64,000 bases of DNA from Poecilobothrus nobilitatus (taxonomy: Eukaryota; Arthropoda; Insecta; Diptera; Dolichopodidae), in contig OX352772.1 of the NCBI GenBank assembly GCA_947095535.1, positions 144,379,447-144,443,446 on the forward strand. The letters are read 5' to 3'. How positions within the stretch are numbered: position 1 is the stretch's first letter; the number at the start of each line of letters is the position of its first letter. Positions 46,038 through 58,100 of this stretch are shown here, in pieces. The notes under the pieces are model-generated. The model was not told the origin of the DNA and searched no databases. It worked only from the letters and a program-made list of their open reading frames with translations. The position numbers were made by a program, and so were the translations under genes.

Positions 46038-46251
46038 CTATTATGTATTATGTGTTATGATTATGTATTATGTATTCTGTATTATGTATTGTGTATTATG
46101 TATTATGTATTTATGTATTATGTATTTATGTATTATGTATTATTATTATGTATTACTATTATTATGTATTATGCATTTTTATGTATTATTATTATGTATT
46201 ATGTATTATTATTATAATGTATTATGTATTATTATTATTATGTATTATTAT

Positions 46252-46324
<73 letters not shown>

Positions 46325-46513
46325 GTATTATTATTATTATGTATTATGTATTATTATTATCATGTATTATATATTATTATGTATTATTATTATTATGTAT
46401 TATTATTATTATGTATTATTATTATTATTATGTTTTATGTATTATTATTATGTATTATGTATTATTATGTATTATTATTATTATGTATGATGTGTTATTA
46501 TTACTACTATTAA
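46038..46513. repeat. ATT and ATGTATT microsatellite (unit 2)
   Basis: Same composition as the unit 1 array but shorter. Tyr/Ile/Leu-rich frames across it are artefacts. Confidence 0.95.
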
Positions 46514-46523
46514 TTATACTAAA

Positions 46524-47647
46524 GGGTGTTCAAAATTGAGGTATCATTTTGATTTTGCCGCCATTAAAGTTTTCAAGATGTAATTAGGAAATTTGGAACA
46601 AAATTTGGTAGAGAAAATGCTCCAACAAATAGTGCCATCAAGCTGATGGTTGATAAATTTCTAGAAACTGGATCTGTTCTTAAAAACAGAGGCAACATTT
46701 ATCAAAGTGTTGAAGAAGATTCAAAAACTTCCATTCGTCATCGTTCGCAGCAATTAAACATCAAACCATCAACATTATTCAACATTTTGCATCGTGATCT
46801 CCATTTAAAGGCTTATAAGATCCAGCTGACGCAAGAATTAAAACCAAATGACCATGCATTACGTCGGCAATTCGTTTCTTGGGCAATCGAAAAACAAGAA
46901 GAAAATGAGAATTTTTTTAACAAAATAATCTTCACCGACGAAGCTCATTTCCAGCTCATTTCCAGTCAATTTCCAATAAACAGAATTGCCGCATTTGGGG
47001 TGAAGAGAATCCAAGGGTTATCTTAGAGCAGCCAGTACATCCACAAAAAATTACGGTTTGGTTTGTTTACAGGAGGAATCATCGGACCATATTTTTTTGA
47101 AAACGCAAATGGAAATGCGATTACGGTCAATGGAAATCGCTACAGGGAGATGATCCTAAGCTTTTTGTGGCAGAAAATTGATGATTTGGACGTAGAGAAT
47201 ATGTGGTTTCAACAGGACGGTTCCACTTGCCACACAGCAAGAGAAACAATGGATCTTATGAAGGAAAAGTTCAAAGATCGCATTATTTCTCGTAGAGGAG
47301 GAGTTATGTGGCCACCAAGATCGTGCGATTTGACACCATTGGATTTTTTTTTGTGGGGTTTTATGAAATCGAAAGTGTACAGCAATAATCCCACACTAAT
47401 TCCAGAGCTTAAAAACAACATTATCGAGCAGATTTCAACCATTGAGAACAGTTTATTGAACAACGTGATTCAGAATTTTCGTAAAAGATTGGAAGCCTGC
47501 CGAAGTAGTAGAGGGGCCACTTGGCCGACATATTTTTCATTATTAACCGGAACCTATTTGTAATAAATTAAAATAAAAATATATTTAATATTTCAAAAAA
47601 AAAGTGTTTTTTATTAAAATTAAAATGATACCTCAATTTTGAACACC
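46524..47647 (+). mobile_element. DD41D Tc1/mariner-like element, copy 2
   Basis: Left terminus GGGTGTTCAAAATTGAGGTA; right terminus ends ACCTCAATTTTGAACACC. The transposase N-terminal part is deleted (GCCGCCATT joins AAAGTTTTCAAGATG). Its 3' end forms the first 97 bp of the tandem triplication. Confidence 0.88.
46590..47563 (+). pseudogene. DD41D transposase (copy 2, N-terminally deleted)
   Basis: Retains LHRDLHLKAYKIQLTQELKP, IIFTDEAHFQ (first Asp), then after a frame change GIIGPYFFENANGNAITV, WFQQDGSTCHTAR (second Asp) and WPPRSCDLTPLDFFLWG (third Asp). Forty-one residues separate the second and third Asp. All three catalytic positions remain, but the DNA-binding start (MERYTKEQRV) is gone and frames break near 46970-47060. 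Confidence 0.85.
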
Positions 47648-47849
47648 ACTATAAAAGTACTACGTATGATATAAAAGTACTACGTATTTTTTTTATTTAT
47701 ATGACCTGACCGGGGTTTGAACGCAAGACCCTTCGATTGAAAGGTTGGCGATTTAACCACTGCGCCATGAGTTAGACGAGTCATCTGTAAATGAATGTAT
47801 GTATATTTTTACGATATTGAATAAAAAGTAATGTTGTTAAATTATTAGA

Positions 47850-48324
47850 AGTTATTTTGCTTTGATATAAAAATTATTTTGTAAAAAATCTATGAATTTT
47901 GGCTTGGTAATTGCGGTCCTGTGGTGGAGACAGCTGATTTTTTTCCCCTAATTTCCATTCTATTAATTGTTCTAAAATTTTGTGTTTTGCTATTTTGTCG
48001 AAAGCTTTCTCAATATCACAAGAAGTAATAATGCCATATTCTTTATGTCATTGAGAGTTAAAATTCGTAATAAGGTCGGTCGGTCGTAAGGTTTGTAATA
48101 AGGTCGTTGTGCTTCTTTTGGCCTAAATCCATGTATTTTACTTAAAAATTTTTTCACTAAAAATCAACTGAGTTTATTACCCAAAATTTTCACAATTAGC
48201 TTTTAACATTGTTGAGAGTAGGAATATGAATCTGTAGTTCCTTGAGTCATTTGAGTTTTTTCGACCTTCTGAAATTGGTATAAGCTCGGCAATTTTTCAG
48301 GCTTGTGGAAAGATGCATGAGTTA
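47850..48324 (-). pseudogene. LINE reverse transcriptase relic (unit 1)
   Basis: The minus strand reads CIFPQAWKIAELIPISEGRK, RNYRFIFLLSTML, KKFLSKIHGFRPKEAQR and CDIEKAFDKIAKHKILEQL (palm motif A). This is the order of a Jockey/I-type RT. Copies lie at 51654-52128 and 55447-55920. The frame is broken, and the RT ends after palm motif A, before the catalytic Asp pair. The transposon at 48325-49079 separates it from its endonuclease. Confidence 0.75.
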
Positions 48325-49079
48325 AGGTCGATTTTCACTACAGCAGCACGTGACGGCATCGGCACGGCGAAGTTCCGTGACGGCCACGTTATTTCAATTT
48401 ATATTATATGTTCTTATGAATATATTCAAACTATACCGGCAACGGCATGAACGGCACACACCGACACCATGCAGTCATTTAAAATATCGTTCTTAACAAT
48501 ATTTTTATTTTGCCGTCCAAACGTTGTCGGTATAGTGTGAATATATTCATAAGAACTGCATGTTATCAATTAAATAAAAAATAAAATAAAGAAAAAAAAT
48601 AACGTTTTTATAATTTTATGTTTTATATGATAAATAATATTATGTAGTACAAAGTATATATTATAAATATTTGCGTTAGGTATTATTTTATTTTAATGTG
48701 CATTATATTACTTTATTTATAAATGATAAATTACTTTATTTACTATGATCTATTTATTTACTACCTACATTATGTATATGAGTTAATAATTAATTTAGTT
48801 CCTTGTATAAGGTAACTAATTCCCCTTCAGTACTTCTTTTCTGCCATGTACCCAATGCTCCTTTTTTTATGTCTTTATCTAATAAAATGGGATTAATGCC
48901 AAATGTTCGCCAAATAATTCTCGTAAAACTATTTTAAATTGCTTAAATAAAATAAAATAAAATACGAAAATACGTTGCCGTCATGTCCGATGTCGGTATA
49001 GTGTGAATAAAAACACGTTGCCGTCACGGAACGCTGCCGTGCCGTTGCCGTCACGTGCCCCTGTAGTGAAAATCGACCT
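48325..49079. mobile_element. 755 bp non-autonomous DNA transposon, TTA target duplication (unit 1)
   Basis: Inverted ends AGGTCGATTTTCACTACAG and its near-complement; TTA on both sides (48322-48324 and 49080-49082). Sub-terminal sequence is GC-rich with repeated GCCGTCACG and CGGCACGG in an otherwise A+T-rich region. A second inverted pair (TCTTATGAATATATTCA) lies inside. A 3 bp TTA duplication suggests a PIF/Harbinger-type origin. Copies in the other units are at 52129-52883 and 55921-56675. Confidence 0.8.
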
Positions 49080-49082
49080 TTA

Positions 49083-50110
49083 AGTATATTATTGTGTAAA
49101 TCTATCCGTGTTGTTTTGGAATTTGATGTTGTATGATTAAGAATACGCTAAGAAATTCAATCTATCACAGGAGTTGTACCTCTAAACCCAGACAGTGTTT
49201 CTTCAATTTCATCTAAAATTATTTGACTATTACTAGTCTCTAAAGCCAGTTCTTAAACTGGAAATGATGAATTCTTCTTTTTGTTTTCTGAATTCAGCAG
49301 AATAGATATATTCTTTTACATTCTATTTGTAGCTGCATTTGTCTAATTGGATGTTTGCCATTGAAATTTGTGCCATTGAAATTTGTGCCATTGAATGTTT
49401 GCCATTGTGCCCGAAATGTTTGCTATTGAAATTTGGGAATTAGTTCCGGAGAACATATATTTAAGCCGATACACGTTTATGTGCCGTAGAAGTAGGGTTG
49501 GAGAAAAGTCATTCAAATCATAATACCAAATTATAATTTTCTTCTAACCATTTCTCGACTAATTTTCGCTTTTTAGTTATTTTATTTCCTTAGATCTCAT
49601 TTCTAGCATTGAAATCACCTAAAATTACAAACTATTTCTGAAACTCTCCATATCTTTTTTTCTATAATCTGTAGAGTACTCAAGATACATATTTAAAATA
49701 GTTCTTGAAGTAGAAACATTAGGAAAATTTACTCTTATAGTACTAGCTTGAATATTTGAACTTAAATCTAAATACTTGTACAGTTTAAACCTTTGTTTAT
49801 TAAAAAACTTAGACCATTTGAAAATGAGTTCAGAAAGTTTGGAGTGAAAAAGCAATTGCAATTCGCGTAATTAGGAATTAAATGTTCTTTCACGTGAGTT
49901 TTATGCAAGGGACTATTAAGGGTTATTATTGTATTAACTCTAAATAGGTTTTATTCCGTTTAAACATTATTCATTTTAGATTATTTAGTTCTTTTTTCTA
50001 ATATTAAAAATATGAAAAAATACGTAAACAAAAAATTAAAAAAAAATGTTATTTCTTCAATTAAACAGACAGAAAACAAAATATTAAAAAAAGTTATTTC
50101 TGACTTTAAG
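49083..50110 (-). pseudogene. LINE endonuclease relic (unit 1)
   Basis: Near 49590-49630 the minus strand reads VILGDFNARNE, the GDFN motif of AP-type LINE endonucleases. The 78-codon frame 49861-49625 lies just upstream and shows LSELIFKWSKFFNKQRFK. It belongs with the RT relic at 47850-48324. Copies are at 52887-53900 and 56679-57690. Confidence 0.65.
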
Positions 50111-50361
50111 TAATAATAATAAGCGGATTCATTGTTTCCTTACAATCCCACTCCCAATCCAATGTTTCCGTATCCATTACTATTATCCTATCCTTTCTTA
50201 TCCCTACTTCCTAGCTAATATACTGCGTTTGCAGGGATGAGTTTCATCCCATTATGTTGGCTAAAGGAGAAGGTGGGTTTAGTCAGTAAGAATCTGACAC
50301 TACCAATTGGGAATTTTTGGTGTCTTTGGAAAATTTTCACTTTCCTTAGGAAAAAAAAAAA
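50111..50361 (+). mobile_element. tRNA-headed retroposon, 5'-truncated copy (unit 1)
   Basis: Only the 3' part (GCGGATTCATTGTTTCCTTAC onward) to TTAGG plus poly(A). The 5' truncation is typical of target-primed reverse transcription. Copies in the other units are at 53901-54150 and 57692-57942. It is inserted in the LINE relic. Confidence 0.8.
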
Positions 50362-51350
50362 CATTAAAATGACAAAAAAAAAAAAAAAACAAAATAAAAT
50401 AAAATAAAACAGCAAATGAAAATTCGATTTTCATGTAACAAAATTTTCAACATCAGATAATGCAATATCAGCGGTTGAAAATAAGTTGTCATATATTTCT
50501 ACCGTATATAAACTTTCATTGCTTAAATTATTATTAATTATGTTGTTTGATTTACATGCTATTGTAAGTATTATTTAAAATAACATTACTACCATGACAA
50601 TTAATTTTCTCATGCTTGTAATTAATTTTTTCAAGGTTTTTATTGATGAGTTTAATTTGCTTGTACTCGCATTATAAATGGTTCGAATACTTGAATGTTT
50701 GTTGATTTGTCTATTGGTATATTTATTTCATTATTTATTGTGTTAATTGTGGATTTACTATTATTATTGGACAGTTGAGCGAAAGTTTTCATTGAATATA
50801 TTTGTGATGTTTTATGGATTTTTTTAACGTAAATCAGATTTTATTTTCAAAACTTTTTTCTCTTTGATATATATTGGGCATGAGGTTGAAGCAGACAGTG
50901 ACTTGCAGGGTTAGATACAATGTTCTAAGGATACAACTGAATGATTTGGTTGCTCGATGGTGTTTAGTATCTGCTTCAGGTGTTTCAATACTGCAATTTG
51001 CGCACCTTAATGATTTTTTGCTGCATTTTTGTAAGTGGCCAAGCATTTGAAATTTTTTACATCTTAATGGATTTGGATACCACTGGATGGAGTGTAAAAC
51101 CACTATTTTCATGTTAGGAGGTTGAGTCAAATGTGACTATAAGGGCGCAGGCGTAAGTTTTTTGTGAATTTTGTGTTTTTGATAATTTAAAAACTTCTAC
51201 TACTGAATAATTTTTTTCTTTTAGTTCAGCTAGAATGTCTTCTGTTTCAACATTTAATAAATTTTTGTCAAAGATTTTTCCAACATTTAAGAAACTTCTG
51301 CCTCAAGACTTTTAATTAATTTATTATTTAATTTCTTCCTATTTGTTATA
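50362..51350 (-). pseudogene. LINE ORF1 relic with zinc-knuckle region (unit 1)
   Basis: The minus strand 51130-50834 reads WYPNPLRCKKFQMLGHLQKC and LRCANCS. This is a degraded version of the PNPxRCxxCQxxGHxxxxC zinc knuckle found in ORF1 of Jockey/I-type LINEs, with one Cys replaced. Copies lie at 54626-54922 and 58418-58714. Confidence 0.7.
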
Positions 51351-51354
51351 AACT

Positions 51355-54300
51355 AACCTATTTGTAATAAATTAAAATAAAAATATATTTAATATTTCAA
51401 AAAAAAAGTGTTTTTTATTAAAATTAAAATGATACCTCAATTTTGAACACCACTATAAAAGTACTACGTATGATATAAAAGTACTACGTATTTTTTTTAT
51501 TTATATGACCTGACCGGGGTTTGAACGCAAGACCCTTTGATTGAAAGGTTGGCGATTTAACCACTGCGCCATGAGTTAGACGAGTCATCTGTAAATGAAT
51601 GTATGTATATTTTTACGATATTGAATAAAAAGTAATGTTGTTAAATTATTAGAAGTTATTTTGCTTTGATATATAAATTATTTTGTAAAAAATCTATGAA
51701 TTTTGGCTTGGTAATAGCGGTCCTGTGGTGGAGACAGCTGATTTTTTTTCCCTAATTTCCATTCTATTAATTGTTCTAAAATTTTGTGTTTTGCAATTTT
51801 GTCGAAAGCTTTCTCAATATCACAAGAAGTAATAATGCCATATTCTTTATGTCATTGAGAGTTAAAATTCGTAATAAGGTCGGTCGGTCGTAAGGTTTGT
51901 AATAAGGTCGTTGTGCTTCTTTTGGCCTAAATCCATGTATTTTACTTAAAAATTTTTTCACTAAAAATCTACTGAGTTTATTACCCAAAATTTTCACAAT
52001 TAGCTTTTAACATTGTTGAGAGTAGGAATATGAATCTGTAGTTCCTTGAGTCATTTGAGTTTTTTCGACCTTCTGAAATTGGTATAAGCTCGGCAATTTT
52101 TCAGGCTTGTGGAAAGATGCATGAGTTAAGGTCGATTTTCACTACAGCGGCACGTGACGGCATCGGCACGGCGACGTTCCGTGACGGCCACGTTATTTCA
52201 ATTTATATTATATGTTCTTATGAATATATTCAAACTATACCGGCAACGGCATGAACGGCACACACCGACACCGTGCAGTCATTTAAAATATCGTTCTTAA
52301 CAATATTTTTATTTTGCCGTCCAAACGTTGTCGGTATAGTGTGAATATATTCATAAGAACTGCATGTTATCAATTAAATAAAAAATAAAATAAAGAAAAA
52401 AAATAACGTTTTTATAATTTTATGTTTTATATGATAAATAATATTATGTAGTACAAAGTATATATTATAAATATTTGCGTTAGGTATTATTTTATTTTAA
52501 TGTGCATTATATTACTTTATTTATAAATGATAAATTACTTTATTTACTATGATCTATTTATTTACTACCTACATTATGTATATGAGTTAATAATTAATTT
52601 AGTTCCTTGTATAAGGTAACTAATTCCCCTTCAGTACTTCTTTTCTGCCATGTACCCAATGCTCCTTTTTTTATGTCTTTATCTAATAAAATGGGATTAA
52701 TGCCAAATCTTCGCCAAATAATTCTCGTAAAACTATTTTAAATTGCTTAAATAAAATAAAATAAAATACGAAAATACGTTGCCGTCATGTCCGATGTCGG
52801 TATAGTGTGAATAAAAACACGTTGCCGTCACGGAACGCTGCCGTGCCGTTGCCGTCACGTGCCCCTGTAGTGAAAATCGACCTTTAAGTATATTATTGTG
52901 TAAATCTATCCGTGTTGTTTTGGAATTTGATGTTGTATGATTAAGAATACGCTAAGAAATTCAATCTATCACAGGAGTTGTACCTCTAAACCCAGACAGT
53001 GTTTCTTCAATTTCATCTAAAATTATTTGACTATTACTAGTCTCTAAAGCCAGTTCTTAAACTGGAAATGATGAATTCTTCTTTTTGTTTTCTGAATTCA
53101 GCAGAATAGATATATTCTTTTACATTCTATTTGTAGCTGCATTTGTCTAATTGGATGTTTGCCATTGAAATTTGTGCCATTGAATGTTTGCCATTGTGCC
53201 GGAAATGTTTGCTATTGAAATTTGGGAATTAGTTCCGGAGAACATATATTTAAGCCGATACACGTTTATGTGCCGTACAAGTAGGGTTGGAGAAAAGTCA
53301 TTCAAATCATAATACCAAATTATAATTTTCTTCTAACCATTTCTCGACTAATTTTCGCTTTTTAGTTATTTTATCTCCTTAGATCTCATTTCTAGCATTG
53401 AAATCACCTAAAATTACAAACTATTTCTGAAACTCTCCATATCTTTTTTTCTATAATCTGTAGAGTACTCAAGATACATATTTAAAATAGTTCTTGAAGT
53501 AGAAAAATTAGGAAAATTTACTCTTATAGTACTAGCTTGAATATTTGAACTTAAATCTAAATACTTGTACAGTTTAAACCTTTGTTTATTAAAAAACTTA
53601 GACCATTTGAAAATGAGTTCAGAAAGTTTGGAGTGAAAAAGCAATTGCAATTCGCGTAATTAGGAATTAAATGTTCTTTCACGTGAGTTTTATGCAAGGG
53701 ACTATTAAGGGTTATTATTGTATTAACTCTAAATAAGTTTTATTCCGTTTAAACATTATTCATTTTAGATTATTTAGTTCTTTTTTCTAATATTAAAAAT
53801 ATGAAAAAATACGTAAACAAAAAATTAAAAAAAAATGTTATTTCTTCAATTAAACAGACAGAAAACAAAATATTAAAAAAAGTTATTTCTGACTTTAAGT
53901 AATAATAATAAGCGGATTCATTGTTTCCTTACAATCCCACTCCCAATCCAATGTTTCCGTATCCATTACTATTATCCTATCCTTTCTTATCCCTACTTCC
54001 TAGCTAATATACTGCGTTTGCAGGGATGAGTTTCATCCCATTATGTTGGCTAAAGGAGAAGGTGGGTTTAGTCAGTAAGAATCTGACACTACCAATTGGG
54101 AATTTTTGGTGTCTTTGGAAAATTTTCACTTTCCTTAGGAAAAAAAAAAACATTAAAATGACAAAAAAAAAAAAAAAACAAAATAAAATAAAATAAAACA
54201 GCAAATGAAAATTCGATTTTCATGTAACAAAATTTTCAACATCAGATAACGCAATAATATCAGCGGTTGAAAATAAGTTGTCATATATTTCTACCGTATA

Positions 54301-55146
54301 TAAACTTTCATTGCTTAAATTATTATTAATTATGTTGTTTGATTTACATGCTATTGTAAGTATTATTTAAAATAACATTACTACCATGACAATTAATTTT
54401 CTCATGCTTGTAATTAATTTTTTCAAGGTTTTTATTGATGAGTTTAATTTGCTTGTACTCGCATTATAAATGGTTCGAATACTTGAATGTTTGTTGATTT
54501 GTCTATTGGTATATTTATTTCATTATTTATTGTGTTAATTGTGGATTTACTATTATTATTGGACAGTTGAGCGAAAGTTTTCATTGAATATATTTGTGAT
54601 GTTTTATGGATTTTTTTAACGTAAATCAGATTTTATTTTCAAAACTTTTTTCTCTTTGATATATATTGGGCATGAGGTTGAAGCAGACAGTGACTTGCAG
54701 GGTTAGATACAATGTTCTAAGGATACAACTGAATGATTTGGTTGCTCGATGGTGTTTAGTATCTCCTTCAGGTGTTTCAATACTGCAATTTGCGCACCTT
54801 AATGATTTTTTGCTGCATTTTTGTAAGTGGCCAAGCATTTGAAATTTTTTACATCTTAATGGATTTGGATACCACTGGATGGAGTGTAAAACCACTATTT
54901 TCATGTTAGGAGGTTGAGTCAAATGTGACTATAAGGGCGCAGGCGTAAGTTTTTTGTGAATTTTGTGTTTTTGATAATTTAAAAACTTCTACTACTGAAT
55001 AATTTTTTTCTTTTAGTTCAGCTAGAATGTCTTCTGTTTCAACATTTAATGAATTTTTGTCAAAGATTTTTCCAACATTTAAGAAACTTCTGCCTCAAGA
55101 CTTTTAATTAATTTATTATTTAATTTCTTCCTATTTGTTATAAACT
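51355..55146. repeat. Tandem triplication, unit 2
   Basis: Same order as unit 1: DD41D 3' fragment (51355-51452), tRNA-like head (51500-51580, minus), LINE RT relic (51654-52128), transposon (52129-52883), LINE endonuclease relic, truncated retroposon (53901-54150) and zinc-knuckle relic (54626-54922). Confidence 0.95.
52129..52883. mobile_element. 755 bp TTA-flanked transposon (unit 2 copy)
   Basis: Identical in arrangement and TTA flanks (52126-52128, 52884-52886) to the unit 1 copy; it arose by the triplication. Confidence 0.8.
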
Positions 55147-58100
55147 AACCTATTTGTAATAAATTAAAATAAAAATATATTTAATATTTCAAAAAAAAAG
55201 TGTTTTTTATTAAAATTAAAATGATACCTCAATTTTGAACACCACTATAAAAGTACTACGTATGATATAAAAGTACTACGTATTTTTTTTATTTATATGA
55301 CCTGACCGGGGTTTGAACGCAAGACCCTTTGATTGAAAGGTTGGCGATTTAACCACTGCGCCATGAGTTAGACGAGTCATCTGTAAATGAATGTATGTAT
55401 ATTTTTACGATATTGAATAAAAAGTAATGTTGTTAAATTATTAGAAGTTATTTTGCTTTGATATATAAATTATTTTGTAAAAAATCTATGAATTTTGGCT
55501 TGGTAATAGCGGTCCTGTGGTGGAGACAGCTGATTTTTTTCCCCTAATTTCCATTCTATTAATTGTTCTAAAATTTTGTGTTTTGCTATTTTGTCGAAAG
55601 CTTTCTCAATATCACAAGAAGTAATAATGCCATATTCTTTATGTCATTAAGAGTTAAAATTCGTAATAAGGTCGGTCGGTCGTAAGGTTTGTAATAAGGT
55701 CGTTGTGCTTCTTTTGGCCTAAATCCATGTATTTTACTTAAAAATTTTTTCACTAAAAATCAACTGAGTTTATTACCCAAAATTTTCACAATTAGCTTTT
55801 AACATTGTTGAGAGTAGGAATATGAATCTGTAGTTCCTTGAGTCATTTGAGTTTTTTCGACCTTCTGAAATTGGTATAAGCTCGGCAATTTTTCAGGCTT
55901 GTGGAAAGATGCATGAGTTAAGGTCGATTTTCACTACAGCGGCACGTGACGGCATCGGCACGGCGACGTTCCGTGACGGCCACGTTATTTCAATTTATAT
56001 TATATGTTCTTATGAATATATTCAAACTATACCGGCAACGGCATGAACGGCACACACCGACACCGTGCAGTCATTTAAAATATCGTTCTTAACAATATTT
56101 TTATTTTGCCGTCCAAACGTTGTCGGTATAGTGTGAATATATTCATAAGAACTGCATGTTATCAATTAAATAAAAAATAAAATAAAGAAAAAAAATAACG
56201 TTTTTATAATTTTATGTTTTATATGATAAATAATATTATGTAGTACAAAGTATATATTATAAATATTTGCGTTAGGTATTATTTTATTTTAATGTGCATT
56301 ATATTACTTTATTTATAAATGATAAATTACTTTATTTACTATGATCTATTTATTTACTACCTACATTATGTATATGAGTTAATAATTAATTTAGTTCCTT
56401 GTATAAGGTAACTAATTCCCCTTCAGTACTTCTTTTCTGCCATGTACCCAATGCTCCTTTTTTTATGTCTTTATCTAATAAAATGGGATTAATGCCAAAT
56501 GTTCGCCAAATAATTCTCGTAAAACTATTTTAAATTGCTTAAATAAAATAAAATAAAATACGAAAATACGTTGCCGTCATGTCCGATGTCGGTATAGTGT
56601 GAATAAAAACACGTTGCCGTCACGGAACGTTGCCGTGCCGTTGCCATCACGTGCCCCTGTAGTGAAAATCGACCTTTAAGTATATTATTGTGTAAATCTA
56701 TCCGTGTTGTTTTGGAATTTGATGTTGTATGATTAAGAATACGCTAAGAAATTCAATCTATCACAGGAGTTGTACCTCTAAACCCAGACAGTGTTTCTTC
56801 AATTTCATCTAAAATTATTTGACTATTACTAGTCTCTAAAGCCAGTTCTTAAACTGGAAATGATGAATTCTTCTTTTTGTTTTCTGAATTCAGCAGAATA
56901 GATATATTCTTTTACATTCTATTTGTAGCTGCATTTGTCTAATTGGATGTTTGCCATTGAAATTTGTGCCATTGAATGTTTGCCATTGTGCCGGAAATGT
57001 TTGCTATTGAAATTTGGGAATTAGTTCCGGAGAACATATATTTAAGCCGATACACGTTTATGTGCCGTAGAAGTAGGTTTGGAGAAAAGTCATTCAAATC
57101 ATAATACCAAATTATAATTTTCTTCTAACCATTTCTCGACTAATTTTCGCTTTTTAGTTATTTTATCTCCTTAGATCTCATTTCTAGCATTGAAATCACC
57201 TAAAATTACAAACTATTTCTGAAACTCTCCATATCTTTTTTTCTATAATCTGTAGAGTACTCAAGATACATATTTAAAATAGTTCTTGAAGTAGAAAAAT
57301 TAGGAAAATTTACTCTTATAGTACTAGCTTGAATATTTGAACTTAAATCTAAATACTTGTACAGTTTAAACCTTTGTTTATTAAAAAACTTAGACCATTT
57401 GAAAATGAGTTCAGAAAGTTTGGAGTGAAAAAGCAATTGCAATTCGCGTAATTAGGAATTAAATGTTCTTTCACGTGAGTTTTATGCAAGGGACTATTAA
57501 GGGTTATTATTGTATTAACTCTAAATAAGTTTTATTCCGTTTAAACATTATTCATTTTAGATTATTTAGTTCTTTTTTCTAATATTAAAAATATGAAAAA
57601 ATACGTAAACAAAAAATTAAAAAAAAATGTTATTTCTTCAATTAAACAGACAGAAAACAAAATATTAAAAAAAGTTATTTCTGACTTTAAGTAATAATAA
57701 TAAGCGGATTCATTGTTTCCTTACAATCCCACTCCCAATCCAATGTTTCCGTATCCATTACTATTATCCTATCCTTTCTTATCCCTACTTCCTAGCTAAT
57801 ATACTGCGTTTGCAGGGATGAGTTTCATCCCATTATGTTGGCTAAAGGAGAAGGTGGGTTTAGTCAGTAAGAATCTGACACTACCAATTGGGAATTTTTG
57901 GTGTCTTTGGAAAATTTTCACTTTCCTTAGGAAAAAAAAAAACATTAAAATGACAAAAAAAAAAAAAAAACAAAATAAAATAAAATAAAACAGCAAATGA
58001 AAATTCGATTTTCATGTAACAAAATTTTCAACTTCAGATAACGCAATAATATCAGCGGTTGAAAATAAGTTGTCATATATTTCTACCGTATATAAACTTT

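Larger units (their letters stand above)
42660..46523. repeat. Segmental duplication, unit 2
   Basis: Repeats unit 1: P-element relic (42985-43455), Helitron (43582-45491), CCCTTTCGTGCCGAATG block (about 45820) and retroposon with microsatellite (from 45994). It differs by small indels, an added TATATTAATATA microsatellite near 43485-43580 and extra Helitron repeat units. Confidence 0.9.
45994..47776 (-). mobile_element. tRNA-headed retroposon, copy 5 (interrupted by a DNA transposon)
   Basis: Poly(T) at 45994-46009 and GAGAGGTGG mark the 3' end. Most of the body is deleted, leaving ATT/ATGTATT microsatellite to about 46513. The tRNA-like head lies at 47698-47776 on the minus strand. The DD41D element at 46524-47647 sits between, within the TTAATTATAC...TATAAAAGTACTAC stretch that is continuous in copy 2 (15507-15545). 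Confidence 0.75.
47551..51354. repeat. Tandem triplication, unit 1
   Basis: About 3.8 kb unit running from the 3' end of the DD41D element to TTTAATTTCTTCCTATTTG. The next units begin at 51355 and 55147. It contains the retroposon head, LINE RT relic, TTA-flanked transposon, LINE endonuclease relic, 5'-truncated retroposon and LINE ORF1 relic. It differs from the others by a few substitutions and one extra TTTGTGCCATTGAAA repeat near 49370. Confidence 0.95.

Noticed and set aside
50215..50415. Phe-rich 66-codon minus-strand frame, present three times
   Set aside because: It covers the poly(A) tail and 3' part of the truncated retroposon; repeated only because the unit is triplicated.
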